Shown: positions 33,952 to 47,437, counted from the stretch's first letter. The stretch is DNA of 64,000 bases from Parietaria judaica (GCA_954871525.1 OX940871.1:24464586-24528585); one strand, 5' to 3'. Notes: generated by a model from the letters alone, not told the origin. Program-made: numbers and translations.

Positions 33952-36900
33952 ATGGCCAAGCCTCGGAAGCCCAAGAACACCGACGACGCCAAGTCCGACA
34001 ACTTCGGCGCCGTCGTTCGCCACCAGAAGCTCTGCCTCTCCGTCGACCTCCTCCGCTCTCGCATTTACGGGTTCGTCTCTCTTCTTCTTCTGCTGCTGCT
34101 CAATTAGGGTTTCAGACTGGCCTGTGGTTTGATCTTCTGGTATTGATCAGGTACACTGAGCTGGAGATTGAAGTTCCGGAAATTGGGATTGTGGGCTTAC
34201 ACGCGGAGAACTTGGGAATCGAGAGTGTGTTTGTGGATGGAGAGCCGACGGACTACGAGTATAATCCGTGCAGTTATCCGGGCACGGAGAGCCGGTGGAG
34301 CTTCGTCTCCACGCCCGCTTCCGCCGCCAACGCCGCTGCCTCTGCTTATGTCTCGGCTCTTCACCGGGAGTCTGATCCGACTCTGCTCATCAATTGCTGC
34401 AAAGGATTCAAGTCTGAGCCCGATCAGCAAGAGCAATCGCTTGCAGACCAGCAGCCGTCTGCGGAAACCAAGCAGGTACTATCTTAGTACTCCATAGCTA
34501 GTGAGAGAGAGAAAATGAAAAGCAATAAAGACTTCAATGTATTTGTCAAATTTTCATTCTCCATGTAGTTAAGCATAATCTACAGTTTAGAGTTCAGATA
34601 TAGAAGATAAAACTAGGCAGAAATGTGCATCTTGGGCTTCCTTTCTCTTTGGGTGGGCTGCTAATACTCGGCTCTTCTTCGGGACTAGTATCGTCTAATA
34701 TCGATTCATTTAAAAAAATGAGTGCAACGGAAAGTACCCGTGTACTTGTTGATATGTTCAGGCATGTATTCTTGCTAAGGACTCCGAGTCAGGTTTTAGC
34801 ACGACCCTTAAGCCTATTTTTGCTGCTAATTTGTGGTTAAAGCATGTTCAAGGGCAAATCAGTGACTTCTGTGTACTTGAATCGTGCTTAAAGTAACTTC
34901 TTGAAGAAGAAAAAAATTTCTTTGTATTTTGCACTACTGTCTCGTGTTTAAGCGTCAGTTGAAAGTCACTTCTTTCGGGAGAGAGGATACTAGTTTCTGA
35001 TGAAGTTAGTTGGTTTCTGCAGAATGTGAGACTGGTTCGCATCAACTATTGGGTGGAGAAAGCCGAGTCTGGGATTCATTTTGATGGTAGCGTATTGCAT
35101 ACCGATAACCAGATTAGACGTGCTCGATGCTGGTTCCCATGTGCAGATGTCAATTCGCAGCTTTGCTGGTAGGCAATATCGTGTTGACCTTCTTCTTCTT
35201 CTTGTGATTGCGGTTTTTGGGCCTCTTACTTAGGTTTTCATGTTATTGCAACAGTTATGATCTAGAATTTACGGTTGCACACAATCTCGTGGCTGTCAGC
35301 ACAGGAAACTTGCTATACAAGGTGAGCTAGATGTCAGGATAAATTTCACTTGAGATTTATAGAGTTAAAAGGGCTGGGCTAGAGAGTAACAGAAGACATT
35401 TTTGCTATGCATAATTGGTGTTCAATTATGTAATTGTCACTATTTATTGCAGGTCTTGAGCAAGGATGATCCTCCTCGCATAACCTATGTGTACAAATTG
35501 GATATTCCCGTAAATGCTCGGTGGATATCTTTAGCAGTTGGTCCTTTTGAAGTCCTTCCCGATCAACAATTTTCCTTTATTTCACACATGAGCTTACCTG
35601 CTAATCTTCCTCAGCTTCGGAATACAGTAGAATTTTTCCACAGTGCTTTCAGGTTTGTATTTCACTACCTCTACATTGTCATGCTGTGTACTGTAGTACT
35701 GTACAATAAGATGAATTCTTGAAGTTTAGGGATAGAAATTTCTCGTTGAATTGCGAGGAATATAATATCTCACTCTGTTTGATTTGCGTCAACAGCTGTT
35801 ATAAGGATTATCTGTCGGTGAGTTTTCCATTTGGGTCATACACGCAAGTTTTTGTGGAGCCCCACACCGCAGTGTCCTCGTTAAGTATGGGAGCCTCCAT
35901 CAGCATCTTTGATTCGCAAATCTTATACGATGAGAAGATCATTGATCAGGTTTTAAATTCTCAAGCTGTTATTTTGCAATTTTATACCTTGCAGATTGAC
36001 AATATTTAGTTTGTTACTTCTCTCAAATGTATGTATGCCATCTAGATGTCCACGTGGAGAATCAGGGTTGTCTTTAATATGGATATTGAAATGAAAATGC
36101 AAGGCTTTTAGTATTGCTTTGTGTTACTTCTTGGTAGTAATGAATAGCTTTAGCCTTAAAAATGAAACTATTGAAGATTCTGTTGCCATGAGGACTGTGT
36201 TCTCTTTGTAATTTGAAAGTGTGGAACATTTTACTATTAGTATGTACTGAAGTGCTCTCGCTGTATCCTTTAAAAAAACATTCTTGCATGAAGTTTTCGG
36301 CTGAAAATTTCACTTTCGAATCCTGAAAAAGACCCCATGGCTGTGGCATGTTTGTTAAAATTCCACACATTTACATACCGAAGATGTTCATTTTCAGTTC
36401 AATTATATATGAAGTTCTCAATGATCAATGTATCAGTTGTTAAATTAGCTCAAAGAATTTAGACAGATTAAGTTTTTTAGGTTGTTGAGTTTAATGTTCG
36501 TATTGCAATTGCTAACTTCCACCAGTTGTGGAACGAGATTATCGATCGTGCAATGATGTGTAAATATTAGTAGAACTGAATTTGGAGTAAGTGCATGTCC
36601 TCCCTAATCCATCTTAGTTGACAGGTTGTGATTGCCTATTCCTTGTTAATTTGACCTTGTAAATCTTGCTTTTGTCAGACAATAGAAACAAGGATTAAGC
36701 TTGCGCATGCCCTTGCTAAACAGTGGTTTGGTATCTACATCATGCCCGAGACACCAAATGATGGTACAATGATTCCTTCATGATTTTTATGTATAGGTAC
36801 TTAAAGATCTGGCATTATAGAGATATTCTACGTGAGTAACTAAATGTCGAATCATGTATGGTTCCTTTTCTTCCAGAGTGGCTGCTGGATGGTCTTGCTG

Positions 36901-39900
36901 GTTTTATGACAGATTTGTTTATCAAGAAGCATTTAGGAAACAACGAGGCACGATATAGGAGATACAAGGTTGATTTTATGAAACATTCTATGTTTAGTAT
37001 GAGTAAATTACATGGATTATCAGAGGTTAATTATAAGTGTCATTTATCTGCTACAAATGTTCTTGTACGCGCCCCTGCCCCTATGTCTAAATTAGTATAG
37101 GTCTCCGGTTTCTTGTAGAAACAAAATCAGAAAATAATTCTTTTATTTTTTATTTTTGGTGTTTTATTAATGGATAGACTAACGTATAACCCTTTACTAT
37201 TAAGAGTAGGTTTAAACAAATAAAAGGAGTCACATATCTTGTTGTGTATATCTCTTAAAATTAATGTTAGCAGAGTTTTTGTGTAGGCAAATTGTGCTGT
37301 TTGCAAAGCTGATGACAGTGGTGCTACATCTTTGAGCTCCTCTGCTTCTTCTAAGGATATGTACGGAACACAATCTATTGGCATCTACAGAAAAATAAGG
37401 TCATGGAAATCGGTGAGATTTATACTTTATGCTTCAAGACCAATTGTTTTCTACATTTTACTTGTCATTAGTATTCAATGATTGTATCTTGTGCTCACGT
37501 GTGTTCTGCAGGTGGCCATTCTTCAAATGTTGGAAAAGCAAATGGGTCCCGAGTCTTTCAGAAAAGTAAAGATCCATGCTCATCATTTTCATCTTCTATT
37601 AGCTTGGATGTACTATATAATATATATTTTAAACAGCCATACGCCTCACGGTGTTCCTTGCGTCGGGGCGCACGCCTCAAAATGGCAGTGCTGGCGCGCG
37701 TCGAACTATTTTTTAAAACATTGTATATATATATATATACCTCCTCTATTAGAGAATACAGATTTGCAATATATATATATATTTTGTTTTTTCATGTTGA
37801 GAAAACAAATTTGGTTGGGTCAAATAAAATTCCTTTTAGCTATAAATATAAAATAAGCTTTTGAACTAACATGCATTATGAATATATTTAGCCCAATATA
37901 TTAATTAAATTCTGTTGTGCCCTTTTCCCATCAAAAAGATTTTACAGACTATACTTTCTCGTGCCGAAGATAAAAGCCGTCCATTAAGATCTCTCAGCAC
38001 AAAAGAGGTAACAACTGCATTGGTGTATAATAGGAAACATTTACTCTATCTTGTAGAGTAGAAAATTCAATCACAATTCATTATTTTCAGCTTTATTTGA
38101 ATATTAATATATAATTAGTTGTGAACTTGTGATAGCTCTTATAAGCTTAAACAGATGTAATGACAATATTTGTAAAATTATGGTAAGAACACCAACATTA
38201 ATATGGTCGGAAAGAGATTTTTAGATTCTAGTGTATTCATGCTTATCTTTTCATGGTGCTTGTATAAAATCCTAATTCTAATATATGTTCTTTTATTTTA
38301 ATAAAGTCAGTCCTTAGGTGGGCAATTCAATAACTGATCAGTGTGCTTGATGATTTTGATTTGTCCACATATGTTTTGTTATGTGTTATAGGGTTTTCAT
38401 TCTATTTTTATGGATGGAATTATTTATAGTATGAAGTGTTGGATGCAGTTTCGGCATTTTGCCAACAAGGTGGGTAACCTAGAACGTCCATTTCTCAAGG
38501 AATTTTTTCCTCGTTGGGTCGAATTATGCGGCTGTCCAGTGCTCAGGTTCATATTTCAACACAACTTAGTGGAATTGATCTCCCTCGTATATATTTTTTT
38601 TCAGAGAACTGATTTATTTTTTTGCTCTACTGATTTATCTGCATCGAAGAATGGGATTCGCTTATAACAAGCGGAAGAACATGGTTGAATTAGCTGTATT
38701 GCGTGGATGCACAGATATTCCAGATTCAGGTGGATCTACCATTAATGGTAAGCCGGAATCTGAGAACCAAGACACCGATGTTGGTTGGCCTGGCATGATG
38801 AGTATCAGAGTGCACGAACTTGATGGCACATTTGACCATCCAGTTCTGCCTATGGCCGGCGAAACGTGGCAGTTAGTTGAAATACAATGTCATTCAAGGC
38901 TTGCTGCTAGACGCTTTCAAAAGCCTAAAAAGTCAAAACCAGATGGATCTGATGATAACGGTGATGCTGTTCCTGCAGTAGATACGCGGCCCAGGTATCT
39001 TTAAACCTCGATAGTTGTCACAATTCTCATTGGTCCTCGGGGCGTTTTACTTTCTCTAGGAAGAAGGATAGAGTAAATGGTGGGGAGGTCACTCGTTTAA
39101 TTATATACTTGACGTATAGAGGTCCAGCTATGACTTGCGAGGTATTGGGATAATTGTGAATAGGGTCTTTCGAACACACTTGTGGATGCTCTCTTCCATT
39201 CATCATTCCGATCTCCACTGTTTTCTGTATTTTGCTTGGGACACCACTTCGGTCTCTCCTTTTGAATAAATGCAAACGTACACAATTTCTCCCTAGCTCT
39301 ACTGTCGTATTTGGTCTTGGTCGGTGCTGTTTGGCTATTTTCTGGATTGCTTGGGTTGTTGGGTTCTGATTATCTGTTATAGGGAGAATGGAGACAGGTC
39401 CTACTAGTACTATCAAGTTGTGGAAGGGCTACTCTGATATATGTTTCCTTGTGTGCAGTGTGGAGTCACCTTTGTTATGGATGAGGGTAGATCCGGAAAT
39501 GGAGTATCTTGCTGAAATTCACTTTAATCAACCTCTGCAGATGTGGGTACGATTGAGACTGATGATTCCGTTTACTGCTCTGTTATTTCTCAGTGGTTGC
39601 TGCACTACTATTACTTATTGGGCAGTCTAATTGTGTTGGTATTAGTTAAATATTATTGCTAGAAGCGGTCAACTAGGTGGGAATTTAGTCTCTTATCTTT
39701 AGGGAACCGTTGATTCATTTTTGTAGTGTTTGTATGATAATGCCTAGGATTTATAGAAAATATTCTAAGATCCTTAGCATGCCGTGCCTTCGCCTTTCCA
39801 ATAATACCCAACCTTCGGAACCCGCTGCTGACCAATTTAATTCTCCCTTGCTCTCAAGAGAAGACAGAAAATTGACGAAAAATATTGGTTGCATCTTATT

Positions 39901-42900
39901 AATGCAACAGGTGCTGATTATTGTGTGACAACCCTAGTCTAAAAAGAACAATCGAATTTGACTAATATAACATTAAATAACATGCTTAGAAACAGGAACC
40001 ATATAATAATCTGAGGCACTAAATAAAACATTAAAGCAATAAGAAGAAACTTTCTCCTGAGTTGGTACTTGCGCCCAATGGACGAGTCTCTTGACACTCT
40101 TACCCTCTTGAACCTCAAGCTTCTTCCATGATGGCTTGCATAATGCTTTTGCTTGTTTAACTATGACATGACTGTTTGTCACATTGTCTTGAACTTTACC
40201 TTATTAAGAATTTGTATGGTTTCATCAGATTAATCAGTTGGAGAAGGATAAAGACGTCGTTGCTCAGGCTCAGGCAATTGCAATGCTAGAGTCATCAGCG
40301 CAGCTGCCATTTTCTGTAATTACCGCGTTAAATAATTTTCTTACCGACCCCAAGGTTAGCTACATACAGAGTTCAGTCTTTAGCCAAAGCTTATGCCTAG
40401 TGGGAATCTAGTTTCATCATATTTTTCTTGTGTTCTAAAGGCTTTTTGGCGAGTCCGAGTAGAGGCAGCATTTGCTTTGGCTAACACAGCATCCGAGGTA
40501 TCGGTCTCGTTCTTTCTAATAATACCTTTTTATTTTATTTTAGAGAAACAACAATTTTATTGATAATAAAAAAGAGATACTTTTTAAGAATATAATACTT
40601 ATTCATGCACTCTCTTTACTCTGTTAGAATGTCGTATGTGCAAGGATAGAATGAATTGTGTATTTAATGATTAAATCTCTGTTTAAGGAAGCATAAAATT
40701 CAAGGTCTTGAGTTCGAGTCACCATGGGGGTAGGGGTGAAATCCAAAAATCCTCATATATATATATATATATAAAAGGAAGCATAAAATTCTAAGTAAGA
40801 ATAATTTAGTTTCTATTTTAGGCGTTGTTCTATTCTTATTAGTTGTGTGATAGGAACCGGTATTGAAAAAGGAACAAAAACAAACACAAAGCCAATAGTA
40901 AATACCAATTTGATAATTACCTGAAACATTAATGCAACAGTGATGAAAAGACTGTTCCTTCATGAACATTGCTAAAGCTCTCTGCAAGGTCTTGAATCAA
41001 CCCAACCAAACAAAACATAAAATGGCACAAAGCCCTAGGCGGCAGTACTCTATACTCAAGAGAGATTAGGATTTCCAAATCTCTCACTTGTTGCAAACTA
41101 CCTAGTAGTAACCTCATTAAGCATACAAATACATTAAAAGACTCAAAAGGACATAAGCAATCAACTAAATGATCAATCTACACTTCCGCCGTTGGTTCAT
41201 AAGTACTGGATGCTTATCAATGTGATCTTAGTGTTAACCACAAACTTCAGAGTTTATGTAGCTTCTAGAATCTAAAGGCTCATTTGCTTCTTTTGGAAGT
41301 TAAGCTCAGCGACAGCTGATTGATGTAACATCATAAAAAAGCTCCTTAAGAAGTTATGGAAGCTATTGTTGGAGCTTCTTGAAGTTATATACATTTCTCA
41401 TTCCCCACAAATCTAAATATTCTCAAGTCGAGGTTATACAATTATTATTTCGGATTCCATAAGCAATGACTGATATTTTATCTAATTCCTCTCATCTCAC
41501 CTCGATTATTTTTCTAAAACAATACCACATTACTATTGATAATAAATGACCTAGAGAGTATTGAGGACATCGTTGAACTCGGCAATCATTACTTACATCT
41601 GTTTATTCCTTCTAGCGTACATATGACTGTGACACATATTTTTTTTATCTGATATCATTCAGGAAACTGATTGGGCCGGTTTACTTCACTTGGTGAAGTT
41701 TTATAAAAGCCGGCGGTTTGATGCAGAAATCGGACTTCCCAAGTAAGATGCATTGGCGGTTACATCGTTCACAATTTTTCAACAAATTAATACATCTTTG
41801 TTTATGATTATGCGGCAGGCCAAATGACTTCCATGATTTTGCTGAGTACTTTGTTCTTGAGGTAATGCAAGGAGGTAGGATTAAATTGTCAGTGCTGTTA
41901 TTTGTTTGTTTTGTGTAACTTTGCTTATTTTTTGGTTCCTCCTACTAAATTTTGTGCTATTAATGTTTTTACCAAGGAATTAAAAAAAAGTTACAGGCTT
42001 ACAGTTTATGTGAAGCTTTGCTATCTATTTAGGGTCTAAAGTCTTCTCTACTTGGTTGTGTTGTGCTTTTTTCTTGCTTAAGAGCTTTATCTTGTGGTAT
42101 CCTAAAATAAATAATCAATCGTTTACCGAAATCATAATAAGTTATTGTGCATCTAAGGATTTTGTTTCTCTCCAAGCTTGGGTGCTTTGCGCTTGCGGAG
42201 AAGAGAGCTTGAGCAACAGTTTTTACCAACTTCTATAATGCGTTATTAGAGAATCCATTTTTAAAAGCTTAAAATTTAGTGTTGATGTCTCTCTTGCATA
42301 CATCAAAATAAGGGTATTATGTTGCAGGCTATTCCACATGCGCTAGCAATGATCAGAACTGTAGATGGGAAAAGCCCAAGAGAGGCAGTGGAGTTCGTTT
42401 TACAGCTATTGAAGGTAATTAGTTAGACCCACAATATTATGTTATTAATTGTATTTGTTTCATTTGGGTATTTTAGGTTTAGGATTAATAACGGTTGACT
42501 AAGCCTCTATAAAGCATTCACCTTTGGGGTTAGCCGTCATGTTTGATTAGTGTAGTTTTCTATTATCACGAATTAGAAATTTTTCCTGGTCTAACTCTCG
42601 AATTCAGAACCTGGTTTTCATTTATCGATGATGTTTCTTTGATTTATATTCCTGGCCTTATCAATTGTTGTTCTGTTTATTTTTCTATAGAATCAATTCA
42701 TTATACAAAACTAGAAATTTACATATAGAGATTCAAGATTCGAAGCTCGGAATTTTTATAAATCAGTAAGATATTGTGACATTGAGCTGCTAAATTAGCT
42801 ATGATGCTCGAGAACTTAATTAAAGACAACTTTCAACTTCGTGTGGTGAACTATTTAGCTAAAGACAAATTAGTCTGTCCCTGTTTGTATATTTATGTAA

Positions 42901-45900
42901 CTTTTATGTGATTTTATATTTTCTGTCCACTCTTTCAATGTCAAACAGTACAATGACAACAATGGAAATCCTTTCTCTGATGTGTTTTGGCTTGCTGCAT
43001 TAGTTCAGTCAGTTGGTGAATTGGAATTTGGGGAACAGGTTTGTGTCTGATCCTATTCGATATCCCTGGTGCAAATTTTTTTTCACTTTATTTTTAGAAT
43101 TTTCGGTCAAACTAACTACACACCGTTTGATGTAGTAAGTTAAACTGTTAGACCCGGATTGTAATGTTATTAACTGTATTTTCTTCCATTATGGGTATTT
43201 TAGGTCTAGGGTTAAAAAAGGATGTCTGCTTATATTCACTGTTAGGGCTCTGTCATGTTCTTTTCTTGAATAACCGTGGTATCCGGGCATTTATTTTCAC
43301 CGGACTAGTAACAACGGGCCCTGGCATTATCGACTGGGAGTGCAAGATCCCAATTATCACCCATACCACTAGGCAAACCCCTGGCTCGTCATTCCTAAAT
43401 GTTACTTACGTGACGGGATATTCATTACCTTATTAAAAACATGATGGGCTTGTCATGTTTTTAATAAGTGGGAAATTCCCAATGAAATATCCTGTTACAT
43501 AAGCAACATTAGGAATAATTAGTGTATTTTTAATTATGTTAAATAGGCTATTTAACTTTGTCTCGTTATTTAATTATGTCATTTGAATTGTTTAATTATG
43601 TTTAGAGCTTAGTTATATATGTTTTACGGTTTATTTAGGTCAGGCGATATTCGGCCCAGTAGGTTGTAATTCCTAGGTCTATTTAAGACACTTTAATCTC
43701 ATGAAAAGGTATCCAATAATCATTCACATAAACTTTATCCCTCTCAAAGAGGTGAGTTTTAGTTTGTTGAAGATTGGTGGAGCCTTTGTTTCCAGAGCGG
43801 TTTTCGGTCGTAACACATCATTAGGAGGGTTTTCCATTCTGATTCTCGAATTAGAGATCGGGTCCTAACTCCTATCATCAGCATAAAGAAATTATATAAT
43901 ATGTCTGCATTTTTATGTCTATTCTTAAATCTGTGGCAGAGTCATCTCTTCTTACCATCCCTTCTCAAGCGCATTGACCGGCTTTTGCAATTCGATAGGT
44001 GCATAAATACATTTCAAACTGATGTGTTTGATATTCTGAATATTCTTTAATTGACTTTTCTGATGACGAAAATGGCATGTAACAGGCTTATGCCAAGCTA
44101 CAATGGGATCTTGACCGTCAGTTGCATCAGGTCTTTGACACAGATTGCTTTAAAACTCTCAGGATATGTTCCTCTTGTAAGTATCCTCTGATTGGAATTC
44201 ATTCTTCCTTATTACGTTTGGGGTTTCATGTGCAATATATGGGTGCTATGCAGGATCGTATCGTTGAACTTGTGAAACCGTATAGGGATGCTAAGGCAAT
44301 ATGGCAAGTGCGAACCGAAGCCAGCAGATCACTACTTGATCTCGAGTTCCACAGCGGCGGCATTGATGGGGTACTGACGCTGTTTATGAGATACATAGAA
44401 GAAGAACCTTCTTTACGAGGTTTGCTGGGTCTGCCGCTTCTCTATAGTGTCCCGTGTACCTCGTGAACAGACTCAGTAGATATTTCTCTGGGTTTTGCAG
44501 GACAGGTGAAACTGATCAGGCATGTGATGCGTCTTTGTCAGACGAGAGACGTATCTGATTCTAATGATGACATAAAAAGCCAAACGTTGGTGGGTTTGCT
44601 CTCTATGCTCGAAAGCAAGATAGCATTCAACAACACCTTTTTCCGACACCAGCTGTTCTGCATGTTACAAATCCTTGGCGGAAGGTGAGAATTCTTTCTT
44701 AATTAATTTTCTTTGGATTGTTCCTGTTTTGTGTTTCTGATAAGCATTTGTTACTTACGTACCAACGAAGAAAGGGCAAGTAAATCATTTAGTTAATTGT
44801 TTAGACTTTAGGTCCTTTCAAGTCTTCTATGATGTTTTCAATATGGTTAATTATGCAATCAGAAATAATAATTAGGAAACCTGTTCTCTTTAGTTAGGCG
44901 CCCCGAGACCTTTGTTTTGTTCAATTGCCTCAAGGCGTTGAAGAGCTTTGACCATGTTTTCAAAGGAAGTTTTTTGTTTGTCTTCGATTATTTTTTTGTG
45001 AAAATATCCGGTAACCATCACTATTCACTCTGGTTATTACCGGCTTATGTGTAAGTTTTGGTTTAACTTCGATATTGGTTTCTTGCGCAAGAATTAATTT
45101 AAACTTTTCTTTTTCTGAACTTGAGCTCCTTTTTCAGGCGACCAACGCTGTATGGAGTTCCACGGGATATGGAAGCCTGGCAGGGGCAGAGGAATATCTT
45201 TGCTTCTTTTGTCTCGGAAATGAAACTGCCTTCGGATGCTCAGAACATCCCACATGACGGTCTTGCCCCCCCAGAAGCTTCCAAAGACATATGTGCTGTT
45301 CCAGAAGCTCTTGTGAATGGTTCGGCTGTTCCAGAAGCTTCTCAGGACGGTCTTATATTCCCGGAAGCTCCCAAGGATGGTGTTCCAAAACCTAGCATCA
45401 GTGATTTTCCAATCGCAAAATCTTCAATCGATGAGCTGCCTGCTCCAGAAGCTTCCAAGGATGGGGTGGTAGGTTTGGAATCTTCCAAAGATGACTTGGC
45501 TGTGAAAGAACATTCCAAAGATGTCTCAGAAGCTTCCAAGGAAGGTTTGGCAGTTCCCGAACCTTCAAAGGAAGCAGACACGGTTTCCACAAGCCTCGGA
45601 CGGAAGAAGGCAGTGGTAAAGATAAGGATGAAAAGATCTGCCACTACAAGCAGAGCTGAAGAGCCTGATAATCAAACCGTAGAAAGATCCTACGGAGGGC
45701 AATTTGAGCCCGAGCGTGGGGCAAGCAGCTCTGTTTCGGTAGACGCACCCCGCACAAATTTCACAGAAGTTTTGACGTTAAGCGCTAGCTACCAAAACCT
45801 TGAAGAAGTCAACTCGTGCCACGACGTAGGGTCCCGGTTGACTGCCAGTATAGGCAGTGCCAAGCTCGCTGGTGACGAAGTGGTGAGGGAACTTCAGTGC

Positions 45901-46302
45901 ACTGCTGATTCAGCGCAGCCTCAAGTAGATGATCCGTCGTCATCCAGCTTCGTCCAGGATTATAATGTGGATGCCGGTGCACTCAAATTTGTGAGCCTTC
46001 AAGCGCTTTCGGATTCAAGACATGAACACAAAGGTGAAAAGAAGAAGAAAAAACACAAGGAAAAGAAAAGGAGGCGGGATGGCGATCCGGAGTATTTGGA
46101 GAGGAAGCTTCTGAAGAAGGAGAAGAAGAAAGCGAAACTGATGGAGTTGGCGAACATTAAAGATGAAATCAAGAAACCAATTGAAACGGGTGGATCCAAA
46201 ATCGGCACCACGGAGGCTGAAGCTAAGCCTAATGCTGCAACTGTACCGCCGCTTGTTGCTCCAAAATTTCGGATCAAGATTAAAAACAGAACTCTTTCTT
46301 AG
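33952..46302 (+). CDS. TAF2: TFIID subunit 2 (TAF2)
   Basis: TAF2, the TFIID subunit that helps contact core promoter DNA in RNA polymerase II initiation. Exons: 33952-34070, 34151-34475, 35023-35168, 35255-35321, 35453-35652, 35796-35949, 36679-36763, 36877-36968, 37287-37412, 37512-37565, 37939-38007, 38449-38546, 38650-38994, 39459-39546, 40229-40354, 40441-40497, 41663-41742, 41819-41861, 42328-42414, 42949-43038, 43940-43998, 44086-44176, 44254-44419, 44501-44684, 45138-46302. All junctions are GT-AG and in phase, giving 1,371 residues, close to my recollection of Arabidopsis TAF2. The N-terminal half has the M1-aminopeptidase fold. Where the enzymes have HELAHQWFG it reads HALAKQWFG (residues 347-355), so the catalytic Glu and second His are lost, as in other TAF2s. 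Helical-repeat segments follow. The last exon adds PEASKD-type repeats, a Lys-rich stretch and the conserved end [12 protein letters not shown]. Confidence 0.96.
37625..37725. repeat. GCCTC-rich repeat in TAF2 intron 10
   Basis: AAACAGCCATACGCCTCACG opens the segment and TTTTTTAAAACATTG closes it, with GGGGCGCACGCCTCA inside. The TTTTAAAACATTG tip is the inverted form of the CAATGTTTTAAAA that begins the element in TFIIE-alpha intron 5. AT microsatellites follow (about 37723-37738 and 37769-37782). Confidence 0.6.
40498..41662. other. TAF2 intron 16, long, with repeat scraps
   Basis: A 1,165-base intron. It contains an (AT)n run at about 40755-40773. Just before that, a TTGAGTTCGAGTCACC word resembles the B box of a tRNA-derived element, with no A box found. 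The minus-strand frames at 40700-41117 look like chance. Confidence 0.5.
42422..42530 (+). repeat. Intron repeat, copy 1 (TAF2 intron 19)
   Basis: Begins TTAGACCC and contains ATGTTATTAATTGTATTT and GGGTATTTTAGGTTTAGG. A related copy begins at about 43147 in the next intron in the same orientation. Confidence 0.65.
43147..43880 (+). mobile_element. Insertion in TAF2 intron 20 with foldback
   Basis: Most of the 901-base intron 20 looks inserted. It begins with the repeat copy 2 (TTAGACCC, ATGTTATTAACTGTATTT, GGGTATTTTAGGTCTAGGG). A strong hairpin lies at about 43387-43515: CTTATTAAAAACATGA pairs perfectly with TCATGTTTTTAATAAG around an eight-base loop, and the outer arms (ATGTTACTTACGTGACGGGATATT against AATATCC-GT-ACATAAGCAACATT-type sequence) also pair. 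A leader-like stretch with TCTATTTAAGACAC follows. Type unclear, perhaps a rearranged LTR or foldback element. Confidence 0.45.
44885..44975. repeat. GCCTC-rich repeat in TAF2 intron 24
   Basis: AGGCGCCCCGAGACC and TGCCTCAAGGCGTTGAAG followed by CATGTTTTCAAAGG. Same loose family as the segments in TFIIE-alpha introns 5 and 6 and TAF2 intron 10. Confidence 0.5.
45265..45580 (+). repeat. Repeat-coding segment of the last TAF2 exon
   Basis: Encodes about eight imperfect copies of a unit of 10-15 residues built on (V/A)PEASKDG(L/V) (TAF2 residues about 1028-1131). At DNA level the units share CCAGAAGCTTC(C/T)AA(A/G)GA. The rest of the last exon is conserved in plants, as far as I can recall, but this repeat run is probably lineage-specific. 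Confidence 0.75.
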
Positions 46303-47437
46303 AGCATTTTGAAATTGCCTTTCAGTTCATAATTTCTCGACCGTGAAAGGTGATTTTTGTTGTTCGGATTTTTCTTTTATTTGTTTGTTGAGTTTATTTT
46401 CATTTTTCTTGGAATGTCAATCGTATGATGGGTCTACGCATAGTTGGAAGTAGGGGCGGCAATCTCGGCTTTCAGCGGGCCACGTTTTGCGAACAACTGC
46501 GGAGATACCATGGAATTGAGCTTCCAAAATCCCCACGAAATTGGGAATGATTTTTAAACTGTATTGATTAATAGAAAGAAATCTGAATGGATGTCCAAAA
46601 TATCTTCAATTCATCTTTTACAATTATAGATAAAAAGAACTAAAAATCAAACTCAGATGCACTCAAGGCACCTAAAGAGCTGCTCATTAGTTTCTTAGAA
46701 GCATTATATTGCTCAAGTGCATAAAGTATAATATTGTTTAATACTTTCCCGCAAAGTTATTAAATTACTAATTGTCCAACTGAGGTGGCAAGAGTTCATA
46801 GTAAAAAAATTAAAAATAAAATACCGACATAAGTATTCAAATTTAAAAATTGTGAAGCAACGCATTATTTTGTCTAACTTTCTTTTTATCAAATTCAAAT
46901 GAGAGTATATGGTAGATAGCTGGATGAGCACATAAATGTGTGTTTTAATAGCACCATTCTAAAAAAAAATTGACCAACATCACGGAACTATGCGTTGCTT
47001 CAGTTTTGTCAAGTCCGTGGATTTTCGCTGCTGTTTTTCACTTTGAACTCCTACCGCCTTAAATAATCAATGTTTAGGTACTTTAATCCCTAAATTATCC
47101 CTTAATTATTTGTAGAAGCGTCTACAAAAGGAGATTACTTAGAAGATATGTATTTAATAAATGTCTTTGTATCTCTGAGGTAGGGTTTATCAGTGTTGTA
47201 AAATGTAGGAGTATTATAAATCAAACGCAAATTTACCACCAAATAAAGGAGAATTAATTTTGCAGGAATTACTGAAACCTAAATGTAGAAGAAAATCTCA
47301 AGCACATGAGATCAAAATATGAGATATAATTGAGAAATGATCATAAACGACGGTTACCTTGGATTTATTGACTGCTTAAACACAATATTACAAAAATTAA
47401 TAATCCGATCCCCTCGCTTTCAAGATAGAAATAAGAG

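Noticed and set aside
40705..40735. tRNA-derived element in TAF2 intron 16
   Set aside because: Only a single B-box-like word (GAGTTCGAGTC) is present, with no A box or duplication.
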